Assembly: GCA_031264875.1 (NCBI GenBank)
Contig: JAISDK010000046.1
Coordinates: forward strand, 1-15,803
Direction of reading: 5' to 3'
Source: Prevotellaceae bacterium
Lineage (GTDB): Bacteria; Bacteroidota; Bacteroidia; Bacteroidales; UBA932
DNA length: 15,803 nucleotides
The position numbers and the translations under genes were made by a program. Below the pieces are notes generated by a model. The model saw only the letters and a program-made list of their open reading frames with translations. It had not been told where the DNA came from and did not search any database. Positions 7,063 through 14,254 of this stretch are shown piece by piece; position 1 is the first letter of the stretch, and every line of letters starts with the position of its first letter.

Positions 7063-7629
7063 ATGGATGCAGCTAAAGCCAAGGAAATTATTAATGCGGC
7101 AGAAAATAAAATACAGAAAGCCGTTGAGCATCTGGACACAGTCCTGCTGGGAATACGCGCGGGAAAAGCCAATCCGGCGCTTTTCAATCAGGTAATGGTT
7201 GATTATTACGGGTCGCCGACACCTCTGCCCCAGATATCAAGCGTAACATCGCCCGATGCACGAACCGTTCTCATCCAGCCATGGGAAAAAAAAATGATTC
7301 AACCGATAGAAAGAGCCATCATGCAGGCAAATCTGGGTTTCACGCCGCAAAACAATGGTGAAACAATACGCATTAACATTCCGCCCCTGACTGAGGAACG
7401 GCGAAAAGACCTGGTGAAACAGTCCCGGCACGAAGGCGAAAATGCACGGGTAAGCATTCGTAACGCCCGCAGAGACGCCATAGAAGCAATCAAAAAATTA
7501 CAGAAGGACGGTCTTTCGGAAGATTTGGTCAAAGATTTTGAAGCCGATATACAGAAAACGGTCGACAGTTACGTTAAAACCGTAGATTCGGTTTTGGAGA
7601 AAAAAGAAAAAGAAATTTTAGCAGTTTAA
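7063..7629 (+). CDS. frr: Ribosome recycling factor
   Basis: This 188-residue protein (usual about 185) releases post-termination ribosomes together with EF-G. It shows the three-helix-bundle plus beta/alpha/beta architecture: helix 1 with VLLGIRAGKANPALFNQVMV (about 28-47), then VDYYGSPTPLPQISSV, then the beta domain with QPWEKKMIQPIERAI (about 72-86) and GETIRINIPPLTEERRKDLV (about 99-118), and two long charged helices to the end. The bundle residues RxNRRD appear as SIRNARRDA (about 131-139). The gene lies 34 bp after pyrH and is likely co-transcribed from its promoter. The promoter of the following OmpH-like gene starts within or just after its 3' end. All family features seem intact. Confidence 0.97.
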   Translation: MDAAKAKEIINAAENKIQKAVEHLDTVLLGIRAGKANPALFNQVMVDYYGSPTPLPQISSVTSPDARTVLIQPWEKKMIQPIERAIMQANLGFTPQNNGETIRINIPPLTEERRKDLVKQSRHEGENARVSIRNARRDAIEAIKKLQKDGLSEDLVKDFEADIQKTVDSYVKTVDSVLEKKEKEILAV

Positions 7630-7639
7630 TAAATAGTAT

Positions 7640-7647
7640 TACTTTTG
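7640..7647 (+). promoter_or_regulatory. Probable -7 box (TACTTTTG) for the OmpH-like gene
   Basis: TACTTTTG matches the TAnnTTTG consensus 33 bp before the ATG at 7680. The expected -33 site (about 7617-7620, TTTA) is only a partial match and falls within the last codons of frr. Confidence 0.5.
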
Positions 7648-7679
7648 TGAAATTATTTTAAAACATTTTATATTGTTGT

Positions 7680-8300
7680 ATGAAAAAAATTATTGCAATT
7701 CTTTGGCTACCAAAATTTCTGGTAGTAACGCTATTATTCGCTGCATGTGGCAGCTCCGCCGATAATGAACAGGGTAAAAATCCCAATAACAATCAACCGG
7801 CTGGAGAAAAGCAGGCAGTTGAAACAAAAATCACCGATATAGCATATATCAGGCTTGATTCCGTTATTCAAAAATACGACTATTACCATGACCTCAAGCG
7901 CGAATTTGAGCAGAAAGCCAAAAAGAAAGAGGACGAGTTCAGGTCGAAAATGAATGCACTGCAGGCTGACGCCAAAGTTTTTCAGGAAAAGTATCAGAAA
8001 ATGCTTTTAACTAACTCGGAAGCGGAAGAGCAGAGACAGCGCCTCGAACAGCGCGACAATGAGCTGAGAAATGTGGAATATCCGAAAATGATGTCGGAAC
8101 TCGGGGAAGAAGAAGCCGTTATGAGCAGAAAAGTACTTGACGCAATACAAGTATATGTGGAAAAATATAATGTGGAAAAAAAATATTCCCTTATACTTAA
8201 CGCCGCCACAATAATGGTTGGAACGCCTTCAATGGACGTCACTTCCGACATATTGAGCGGATTGAACCAGGAATACATAGCAAGCAAAGCCAAAAAATAA
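7680..8300 (+). CDS. OmpH/Skp-family periplasmic chaperone, lipoprotein form
   Basis: At 206 residues it matches the OmpH (Skp) family (PF03938), periplasmic holdase chaperones for outer-membrane proteins. The N-terminus is a lipoprotein signal: a hydrophobic stretch to residue 22, then FAAC with Cys23 as the probable lipidation site, followed by a Gly/Ser/Asn-rich linker. The mature domain begins IAYIRLDSVIQKYDYYHDLKREFE (about 54-77), the family start, and continues as a long charged coiled coil (about 70-150, rich in Lys, Glu and Gln) forming the Skp tentacles. It ends YSLILNAATIMVG..DVTSDILSGLNQEY, the conserved C-terminal beta element. Soluble Skp lacks the Cys; a membrane-tethered version is the variation here. 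It follows frr by 50 bp but has its own -7 box. Confidence 0.88.
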   Translation: MKKIIAILWLPKFLVVTLLFAACGSSADNEQGKNPNNNQPAGEKQAVETKITDIAYIRLDSVIQKYDYYHDLKREFEQKAKKKEDEFRSKMNALQADAKVFQEKYQKMLLTNSEAEEQRQRLEQRDNELRNVEYPKMMSELGEEEAVMSRKVLDAIQVYVEKYNVEKKYSLILNAATIMVGTPSMDVTSDILSGLNQEYIASKAKK

Positions 8301-8367
8301 TCAGTATCCTGTCGCCGCGAGCAGCCTCTGGAAAGACTGCAAGGCAATTACGACCGTTGATTAAACG

Positions 8368-8423
8368 GATAAAACTGATGACCGCTGATTGATTTATAAT
8401 CATCAGCGGTCATCAGTTTTATC
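8368..8423. repeat. 22-bp perfect inverted repeat, 12-nt loop
   Basis: Arms 8368-8389 and 8402-8423 are perfect reverse complements. It starts 67 bp after the OmpH-like stop codon and may end that transcript, although no U-run follows. A 14-base piece, TGACCGCTGATTGA (8379-8392), also occurs at 4396-4409, so it may be part of a dispersed repeat family. Confidence 0.8.
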
Positions 8424-8575
8424 AGCGGTCACAAATATCACATATCCGGCAACATGAATAAACACGCTTTCGCTTTCCGACAGATGCGGCAGCGTCAATT
8501 CTTCATTTCCGGTTAGCGGAAATTTCGTCAATTACCGAAAAGCCAGTCTTTTTTTAAATCCCGTAAAAAACTTTT

Positions 8576-8606
8576 TTTGTGTGATAAGTTTTCTTTTATA
8601 CCTTTG
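8576..8606 (+). promoter_or_regulatory. Bacteroidetes-type promoter for the acyltransferase-KAS-ACP operon
   Basis: TTTG at 8576-8579, a 19-bp spacer and TACCTTTG at 8599-8606 match the consensus exactly. The chosen ATG (8651) is 44 bp after the -7 box; an in-frame TTG at 8627 is closer but less likely as a start. Confidence 0.8.
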
Positions 8607-8650
8607 CGCTCCAAATTAATTATTGATTGTTTTACTATAAAAAACACAAA

Positions 8651-10060
8651 ATGAAACAACGTTTATGGACAGAAGACCAGGCAGTAAAATACCCAAGCGG
8701 ACGGAGAGGCATAATATACAGGCTATTTAAGCTGTATGTGCGGCTTGCCCATTCGGTATATTACAGGAAAATCTATTTTATCGACAAGGAAAACATGCCT
8801 GAGGACGCACCTTTGATGGTTGTGTCCGACCATCAGAACAGTTTGAATGACGCACTGGCGCTGGTGCTGGCAATCAATGCCCGCGGAAGAAGGAAAATCA
8901 GAGCGATTGCACGTGCCGATGCATTTGAGTTTCCCGTTTTTGGAACTATTTTCCGAGGGATAGGAATCATGCCGGCTTTTCGTTTGATGTATCAGGGAAT
9001 AAGCAGCCTGTCGAACAATGGCGACACTTTCCTGAAAACATATCACGAACTTTTAAACAACGGTACCGTTATAATATATCCCGAAGCAGGGCATCAGGAC
9101 AGGCGATGGCTGGGACGGTTTTCGTACGGCTATTTGCGTCTTGCCTTTGAGGCTGCGGAAAAAAGTAATTTCGAAAAAGAAGTGTTTATTATGCCATCGT
9201 GCAATCATTATTCGGACTACATGAACATACGCGAGGACATACTCATCAAGTTCGGAGAACCTGTCTCTCTGAAACCTTACTATCAAATGTACAGGGAAAA
9301 GCACAGGACTGCCCAGCGGGAAGTGAATGAAACAGTAAGAAGCCGGGTGGCCGAACTGATGCTCAATATCACAGACTTGGACAACTATGACGCAATCGAT
9401 TTTCTCAGGAACACATACGGAATCAAATATGCCCGAAGCAACGGCTTCAATCCTGGCAGGCTTCCCGAAAAGCTGTTGGCAGACAAGCAGTTTTTCAAAC
9501 ATTTGGACACACTGAAAACATCGGGTCAGAACGATGAGGTACAGCAGGTTTACGACGACGCGGCTTTTCTGAACAGTAATATCAGGGAGTTGAAAATCAA
9601 CGACAGCTCCTTTGACCGGCAACCTTCGTGTATCCGGATTGCCGGCGAGATACTGCTGTTTGCAGCGCTGTTTCTGCCATACCTTTTTGCAATTATATCA
9701 ACCGCGCTGGTTGTATATCCGCCGAAACTGATAAACAGGAGAATAAAAGACGAGATGCTGCATGGAACAATATCGCTGATACTAAGTGTGCTGGTAACAA
9801 TACCGCTGTTGAACATCATACTCTTTTTCTCCGTATGGTCGATCAGCGGCTCGATACCGATTACTCTGGCTTACTTAGTTTGTCTGCCGTTTATGTTCAT
9901 ATTTGTAATCAGCTACGACAAGGTCTGGAAACGATTCAGGGAACGGCTCCGGTTTTATAACCTCCGCAAAGCCGGCAGGCTGGCAGAGCTGTGCGGCATA
10001 AGAACACGTATTCACGAATCCCTTAATAAATTGTTGAATTTAAGAAAAGAATATATCTAA
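8651..10060 (+). CDS. PlsC-like acyltransferase with C-terminal membrane domain
   Basis: This protein of about 469 residues has an N-terminal lysophospholipid/glycerol-phosphate acyltransferase domain (LPLAT, PF01553-like). The catalytic block is VVSDHQNSLNDALAL: His61 and Asp67 are separated by five residues rather than the four of classic NHx4D, a variant I recall in Bacteroidetes relatives. Block III is IIYPEAGHQD (about 141-150), equivalent to FPEGTRS. After about residue 325 come three hydrophobic segments (about 331-357, 373-395, 400-422) and a basic tail, so the enzyme is membrane-anchored at its C-terminus. It presumably moves an acyl chain from a thioester donor to a lipid acceptor at the inner membrane. 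The ATG at 8651 is preferred to the TTG at 8627. The KAS gene begins 8 bp after its stop and an ACP follows, suggesting the acyl donor is made in the same operon. The acceptor is unknown. Confidence 0.85.
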   Translation: MKQRLWTEDQAVKYPSGRRGIIYRLFKLYVRLAHSVYYRKIYFIDKENMPEDAPLMVVSDHQNSLNDALALVLAINARGRRKIRAIARADAFEFPVFGTIFRGIGIMPAFRLMYQGISSLSNNGDTFLKTYHELLNNGTVIIYPEAGHQDRRWLGRFSYGYLRLAFEAAEKSNFEKEVFIMPSCNHYSDYMNIREDILIKFGEPVSLKPYYQMYREKHRTAQREVNETVRSRVAELMLNITDLDNYDAIDFLRNTYGIKYARSNGFNPGRLPEKLLADKQFFKHLDTLKTSGQNDEVQQVYDDAAFLNSNIRELKINDSSFDRQPSCIRIAGEILLFAALFLPYLFAIISTALVVYPPKLINRRIKDEMLHGTISLILSVLVTIPLLNIILFFSVWSISGSIPITLAYLVCLPFMFIFVISYDKVWKRFRERLRFYNLRKAGRLAELCGIRTRIHESLNKLLNLRKEYI

Positions 10061-10068
10061 AAGTATAG

Positions 10069-11292
10069 ATGAAACGAAGAGTTGTAATCACAGGTATGGG
10101 AATCTACTCTTGCCTGGGAAAAAATCTTGAAGAAGTATGCAAATCCCTTTATGAAGGAAAGTCGGGGATTGTTTTCGATCCCTCGCGCAAGGAGCTTGGA
10201 TTCCGGTCGGGACTGACAGCCAGCCTCGCAATGCCAAAACTGAAGGGTATCCTTAGTCGCAACCAGCGCGTATATATGGCAGAACAGTGCAATTATGCGT
10301 ATCTTGCAACGGATGAAGCGCTGAAAAATGCAAAGATAGACGGCGACTATCTTGCCTCCCACGAAACCGGTTTGCTGTATGGAAACGACAGCAGCGCCGA
10401 CGCCATTATGAAAAGCATTGACACAATGCGCGAAAAGAAAGACACGACAATGATCGGTTCGGGCGCCATATTCCAGTCAATGAATTCTACCGTGACCATG
10501 AATCTTTCATGTATTTTCAAGCTTAAGGGAATCAATCTGACTGTTTCGGGGGCCTGCGCAAGCGGGTCTCATGCAATTGGACTTGGACGGATGCTGATTC
10601 AGACCGGATTGCAGGAATGTGTGGTATGCGGTGGAGCACAGGAAGTAAATCCATACTCGATAGGAAGCTTTGACGGTATTAGTGCATTTTCCGTGCGCGA
10701 AAACGATCCGGCAGCGGCGTCACGTCCATTCGACCGGGACAGAGACGGACTGGTGCCCGGCGGCGGCGCTGCCACAGTTATCATCGAAAGCTACGAATCG
10801 GCAGTAAAGCGTGGAGCGCCTGTGCTGGCGGAAATTACCGGATACGGATTTTCGTCCAATGGCGACCATATTTCGGTGCCAAACGTCGATGGGCCGTGCC
10901 GTTCGCTGAAAATGGCAATCAGCGAGGCGAAAATAGATATCCGCACAATAGGATACGTCAATGCTCATGCCACTTCCACGCCCGTAGGCGATGCAAATGA
11001 AGCTAAGGCGATTGCGAATGTATTTGGCGACCACAGGCCGGAGGTTACCTCTACAAAGTCGATGACGGGACACGAAATGTGGATGGCGGGAGCAAGCGAA
11101 ATAGTGTATTCAATGCTGATGATGAAAAACGGGTTCATCGCTCCGAACCTGAACTTCGAAAACCCCGACAGCGATTCGGTTAAGCTGAATATTCCGGCGA
11201 CGAGGGTAAATAAGGTTTTCGATACATTCCTGTCGAACTCGTTTGGCTTCGGCGGAACCAATTCGACATTGATAGTGAAAGATATAAAATGA
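10069..11292 (+). CDS. Beta-ketoacyl-ACP synthase, FabB-like (KAS I clade)
   Basis: This 407-residue thiolase-fold condensing enzyme extends an acyl chain with malonyl-ACP. The catalytic triad is intact: Cys163 in SGACASGSHAIG, His300 in NAHATSTPVGD and His335 in STKSMTGHEMWMAGASE, with Lys330 also present. E. coli FabB has Cys163, His298 and His333, and the C-terminal block NGFIAPNLNFENPD then LSNSFGFGGTNSTLIV is closer to FabB than FabF. The usual LGAAG after the second His is MWMAG here, marking a divergent subgroup. It starts 8 bp after the acyltransferase and 16 bp before an ACP gene. The housekeeping fabF of Bacteroidetes normally sits beside acpP in a different context, so this is probably a second, specialised KAS. 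Its chain length and final product cannot be read from the sequence. Confidence 0.9.
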   Translation: MKRRVVITGMGIYSCLGKNLEEVCKSLYEGKSGIVFDPSRKELGFRSGLTASLAMPKLKGILSRNQRVYMAEQCNYAYLATDEALKNAKIDGDYLASHETGLLYGNDSSADAIMKSIDTMREKKDTTMIGSGAIFQSMNSTVTMNLSCIFKLKGINLTVSGACASGSHAIGLGRMLIQTGLQECVVCGGAQEVNPYSIGSFDGISAFSVRENDPAAASRPFDRDRDGLVPGGGAATVIIESYESAVKRGAPVLAEITGYGFSSNGDHISVPNVDGPCRSLKMAISEAKIDIRTIGYVNAHATSTPVGDANEAKAIANVFGDHRPEVTSTKSMTGHEMWMAGASEIVYSMLMMKNGFIAPNLNFENPDSDSVKLNIPATRVNKVFDTFLSNSFGFGGTNSTLIVKDIK

Positions 11293-11308
11293 TTAATAAT
11301 ACAGTACG

Positions 11309-11554
11309 ATGGATAAAGCAGCATTGATTAAGACGGTAAACGAAGCATTAGCCGAAGAATTTGAAATTGAAATATCTGCGCTCGTTCCCGATGCGAAAAT
11401 CAAGGATACTCTGGATATTGACAGTCTGGGGCTGGTAGATATGGTGGCTCTTGTGGACGGTTTGTTTGGCGTTAAAATACAGGCACACGAAATAACAGGT
11501 ATTCTTACATTTGAAAACCTGTACGATTATATAGACAAAAACATTAAGGGATAA
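11309..11554 (+). CDS. Acyl carrier protein (dedicated, non-housekeeping)
   Basis: This 81-residue protein has the four-helix ACP fold and the phosphopantetheine site DIDSLGLVD, with Ser39 as the attachment residue. It begins MDKAALIKTVNEALAEEFEI and ends in an acidic/amphipathic helix, ENLYDYIDKNIKG. The Leu-Asp-Ile preceding the Ser and GLVDMV after it differ from the DSLDTVE form typical of housekeeping AcpP, pointing to a specialised carrier. It is the last gene of the operon with the KAS and acyltransferase and presumably shuttles the chain between them; it would need a holo-ACP synthase encoded elsewhere. Its stop is only 7 bp from the stop of the opposing mnmA. Confidence 0.9.
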   Translation: MDKAALIKTVNEALAEEFEIEISALVPDAKIKDTLDIDSLGLVDMVALVDGLFGVKIQAHEITGILTFENLYDYIDKNIKG

Positions 11555-11561
11555 TGTAAAT

Positions 11562-12740
11562 TCAAGCGTTTATTACTCCGGAACCCATTAGTTCATCCTC
11601 GAAATACCATGCGGCAAACTGTCCGGGTGTAATGCTTCTCTGCGGCTTATCGAAAATGATGTACAGTCCTTCGGGCTGCATGGCGAGCGTTGCCTTCTGC
11701 AGGGGCTGACGGTATCTGATCCGGACGTCACAGACAAGAGTTTCGCCTTCGGACAATGCAAGGTCATTCCGAATCCAGTGTATTTCGCCGCGACTGATGA
11801 ACAGCGCCCTGCGAAACAGTCCGGGATGATCGCGCCCTTCGCCGACATAGAGTGTGTTTGTTTCGATATCCGTGCCAACGACGAACAGCGGCTCTGCATG
11901 TCCGCCGATACTGATTCCGCGTCTCTGTCCGGTTGTGAAGAAATGGGCGCCGTCGTGCGTGCCGATTTTTTTCCCGTCGTTTGGAGAGTATTTAAAAGGC
12001 TTCGACAGTTCCGCGTAGTCATCGGCAGGAATATTTTCCCTGCATTTTTCGTAAAACCCCGGCATAATCTCTACCGTGTCGCCTTTTCTGACGGCCAGCT
12101 TCTGCTGCAGGAATACGGGTAAATCGACTTTTCCGACGAAGCATATTCCCTGTGAATCTTTCCTGTCGGCATTGGGAAGGTTTTGTTCTGCCGCAATGCG
12201 GCGCACGTCCGGCTTGAGCAGGTGGCCGACGGGAAATACGGCTTTCGACAGCTGTTCCTGCGACAGCTGACAAAGGAAATAACTCTGATCCTTGTTCGGA
12301 TCTGCTCCTGCAATCAGCCTGAAAGTTTTTCCACTTATGGATTCAAATGAAGCTATTCGGCAGTAATGTCCCGTTGCAATTCTGTCGGCGCCAAGCCTGT
12401 TTGCCTCTCTGATAAATACGTCGAATTTTATTTCGCGGTTGCACAGGATGTCGGGATTCGGAGTGCGTCCCCTTTCATACTCGGCAAACATGTAATCGAC
12501 TACACGTCTGCTGTATTCTTCGCTCAAGTCGATATACTCGAAAGGAATATCCAGTTTGCGGGCAACCATTTTCGCTATATCCAGGTCGTCTTCCCACGAG
12601 CAGTTACCGTGAAGCGTTCCCTCAGTGTTGTGCCAGTTTTGCATGAACATACCGATAATATCGTGACCCGAGCGTTTCAGCAGATATGCGGCGACGGCAG
12701 AATCGACGCCGCCCGACAGTCCTACCGCTATTTTCATCAT
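11562..12740 (-). CDS. mnmA: tRNA-specific 2-thiouridylase MnmA
   Basis: This 392-residue enzyme, slightly above the usual 360-380, makes s2U34 in the wobble position of tRNA for Lys, Glu and Gln. The N-terminal PP-loop ATPase motif is GLSGGVDSAVA (7-17), and MFMQNWH follows. The catalytic cysteines are Cys100 in NPDILCNREIKF and Cys200 in DSQGICFVG, which carry the persulfide and form the transient disulfide. TGHYCRI (123-129) and GADPNKDQSYFLCQL (145-159) are tRNA-binding segments. The C-terminal barrel contains TTGQRRGISIGG and ends ITPGQFAAWYFEDELMGSGVI. Its ATG overlaps the TGA of the TolC-family gene by four bases (ATGA), so translational coupling is likely. It is the last gene of the minus-strand operon. 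Confidence 0.96.
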   Translation of the reverse strand: MMKIAVGLSGGVDSAVAAYLLKRSGHDIIGMFMQNWHNTEGTLHGNCSWEDDLDIAKMVARKLDIPFEYIDLSEEYSRRVVDYMFAEYERGRTPNPDILCNREIKFDVFIREANRLGADRIATGHYCRIASFESISGKTFRLIAGADPNKDQSYFLCQLSQEQLSKAVFPVGHLLKPDVRRIAAEQNLPNADRKDSQGICFVGKVDLPVFLQQKLAVRKGDTVEIMPGFYEKCRENIPADDYAELSKPFKYSPNDGKKIGTHDGAHFFTTGQRRGISIGGHAEPLFVVGTDIETNTLYVGEGRDHPGLFRRALFISRGEIHWIRNDLALSEGETLVCDVRIRYRQPLQKATLAMQPEGLYIIFDKPQRSITPGQFAAWYFEDELMGSGVINA

Positions 12741-14230
12741 TCCGTCAGTTTGTCGTAGTCGGTTTCGAGAGGCTTGTTGGTGAGCAGGTCGTAGAGAGTC
12801 AGCTGCCTGATAGTATAGTAGTATGTCCAGTAGTTACGCAGGGCGGTGACGCTTCTCAAGCGGGCGTTGTCCCTGTCGTTTTGGGCATTGTTCATTTCCG
12901 TGATGTCGATTCTGTCGGTCAGGTAGCGCTGCATTGAGACGCTGTATCTTTTCTGGGCAATGGTATCGGCTTTGGCGGTAATGTGGTATTGCTCCGCCTG
13001 CATGTTGTACTGGTTTACCTGAAGAATCACATCCTGTTCAAAATCGGTGATAGCCTGCTGCACTTCCACTTTTGTGAGTTCTTCCTTGGACTGCGCCATC
13101 TTGACGCGACCCTTGCCTTTTCCCCAGTCGAGTATCGGGATTCTCAATCCCAGCTGTATTCTTTCCATGTCGCCGGGTTTTTTGTAGGCGTCCACAATTT
13201 TCCCCGAGCTCTGCCTTGTGCCGGAACGCTGGTCGAGGCCGAATTGCATGTACAGGTCGGCGCTGAATCCTCTCGAGGCTTTTGCGGAGGCTACATTGCG
13301 CTGCGCCTCCAGCAGTTGCCGTTCAAATGCAAGGAGGTCGGGATTGTTTTGCTTTGCAAGCTCCATGATTTTGTCCACGCTGAGATCCAGCTGTGGCGCC
13401 TCGTCGGGAATCACAATGGAAATGCTGACCGATTCGTTGAATCCGAGGAAGGAACGGAGCCTGTTTTTCGATGCGGCGAGGTTGAGGATGGCGTCGTTCA
13501 GTGTTGCGCAGGCATTCATGTAGTTCAACTCGGACTGCAGCATGTCGTTTTCCCCGATTGTTCCTATATTATATCGTCCTTTTGCAATTTTGTAGAGCGA
13601 ATCGTTGTTGAGCTTGTTAAATTCGGCGATTGCAACTCTCTGTTGGGCTTCCGCCAGATTGAAGAAATAGCGTACTGCCGTGATCGACACGTTTTCGACT
13701 GACCGCAGGTACCGTCTTTTTGCCTCTTCGTATCTCAGCGGCTCGATCTTCCTGTCCCATTTAAAATTGTTGAGGCCGAAGAGCGACTGACTGTAGGTTA
13801 TGTTGAGCGGCGAACTGAGGTACTGCACATATCCGTCGTCTCCGAATATGTCCGTGCGGCTGAGGTTGGAGCCGATGGTGAACTGTCCTCCTGTAAGTGG
13901 CACATTCTGTTCGATGTTGATGGCTCCCGACAGCCGGTTGGAATAATCCTGCAGATAGAGATAAGTTCCATTTTCCTGCTGCACGGCGGTCATGGCGCGC
14001 GAAAAGTTGGGCGCCGAAGCGGAAAATACGAGGCTTGGCAGAAATCCTGCCTTGTACGACCGGTATTGCCAGTAGCTTGCCCTGAACGAGTGTTTGGCCT
14101 GAATGCCTTCCGGCGACTGTTCCTTTGCAAGCGCTATCACTTCGTCGATTGTAAATTCCAAGCTGTTCTGGGCAATGCCTGTGCCGGTAAACAGTGTTAC
14201 CACTACTAAAATTGTGTAAATCTGCTTCAT
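12737..14230 (-). CDS. TolC-family outer-membrane efflux protein
   Basis: This protein of about 497 residues belongs to the outer membrane efflux protein family (PF02321 type), forming trimeric beta-barrel/alpha-tunnel channels for RND or ABC exporters and type I secretion. A signal peptide is clear: MKQIYTILVVVTLFTGTGIA, with cleavage before Gln-Asn-Ser. Two OEP repeats follow, each opening with a family motif: LEFTIDEVIALAKEQSPEG near the start and LDLSVDKIMELAKQNNPDL midway. The second repeat contains PILDWGKGKGRVKMAQS, a signature of TolC homologues. ATG codons exist at 14242 and 14230; I chose 14230 because it gives the better signal peptide. The stop overlaps the mnmA start. No membrane-fusion or pump gene is in the window, so the partner transporter is unknown. 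The LolA-like gene lies just upstream. Confidence 0.9.
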   Translation of the reverse strand: MKQIYTILVVVTLFTGTGIAQNSLEFTIDEVIALAKEQSPEGIQAKHSFRASYWQYRSYKAGFLPSLVFSASAPNFSRAMTAVQQENGTYLYLQDYSNRLSGAINIEQNVPLTGGQFTIGSNLSRTDIFGDDGYVQYLSSPLNITYSQSLFGLNNFKWDRKIEPLRYEEAKRRYLRSVENVSITAVRYFFNLAEAQQRVAIAEFNKLNNDSLYKIAKGRYNIGTIGENDMLQSELNYMNACATLNDAILNLAASKNRLRSFLGFNESVSISIVIPDEAPQLDLSVDKIMELAKQNNPDLLAFERQLLEAQRNVASAKASRGFSADLYMQFGLDQRSGTRQSSGKIVDAYKKPGDMERIQLGLRIPILDWGKGKGRVKMAQSKEELTKVEVQQAITDFEQDVILQVNQYNMQAEQYHITAKADTIAQKRYSVSMQRYLTDRIDITEMNNAQNDRDNARLRSVTALRNYWTYYYTIRQLTLYDLLTNKPLETDYDKLTE

Positions 14231-14254
14231 TATTATATACATGTTTTTAAATTG

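Larger units (their letters stand above)
8301..8650. other. 350-bp intergenic region with hairpin and promoter
   Basis: No gene is seen. The region holds a 22-bp perfect hairpin at 8368-8423, with a further copy of ATCAGCGGTCA just outside the right arm (8421-8431), and the promoter of the acyltransferase operon at 8576-8606. Confidence 0.7.

Noticed and set aside
8627..8650. TTG start giving an 8-residue longer acyltransferase
   Set aside because: A conventional ATG at 8651 lies in frame and the TTG is only 20 bp from the -7 box; the extra residues look like translated leader.
9053..9622. 189-codon minus-strand frame inside the acyltransferase gene
   Set aside because: It is the antisense shadow of a clear PlsC-type domain and has no recognisable motifs.
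12983..13702. 239-codon plus-strand frame antisense to the TolC-family gene
   Set aside because: The opposite frame has clear OEP repeats and a signal peptide; this one is a shadow rich in Val/Cys/His.
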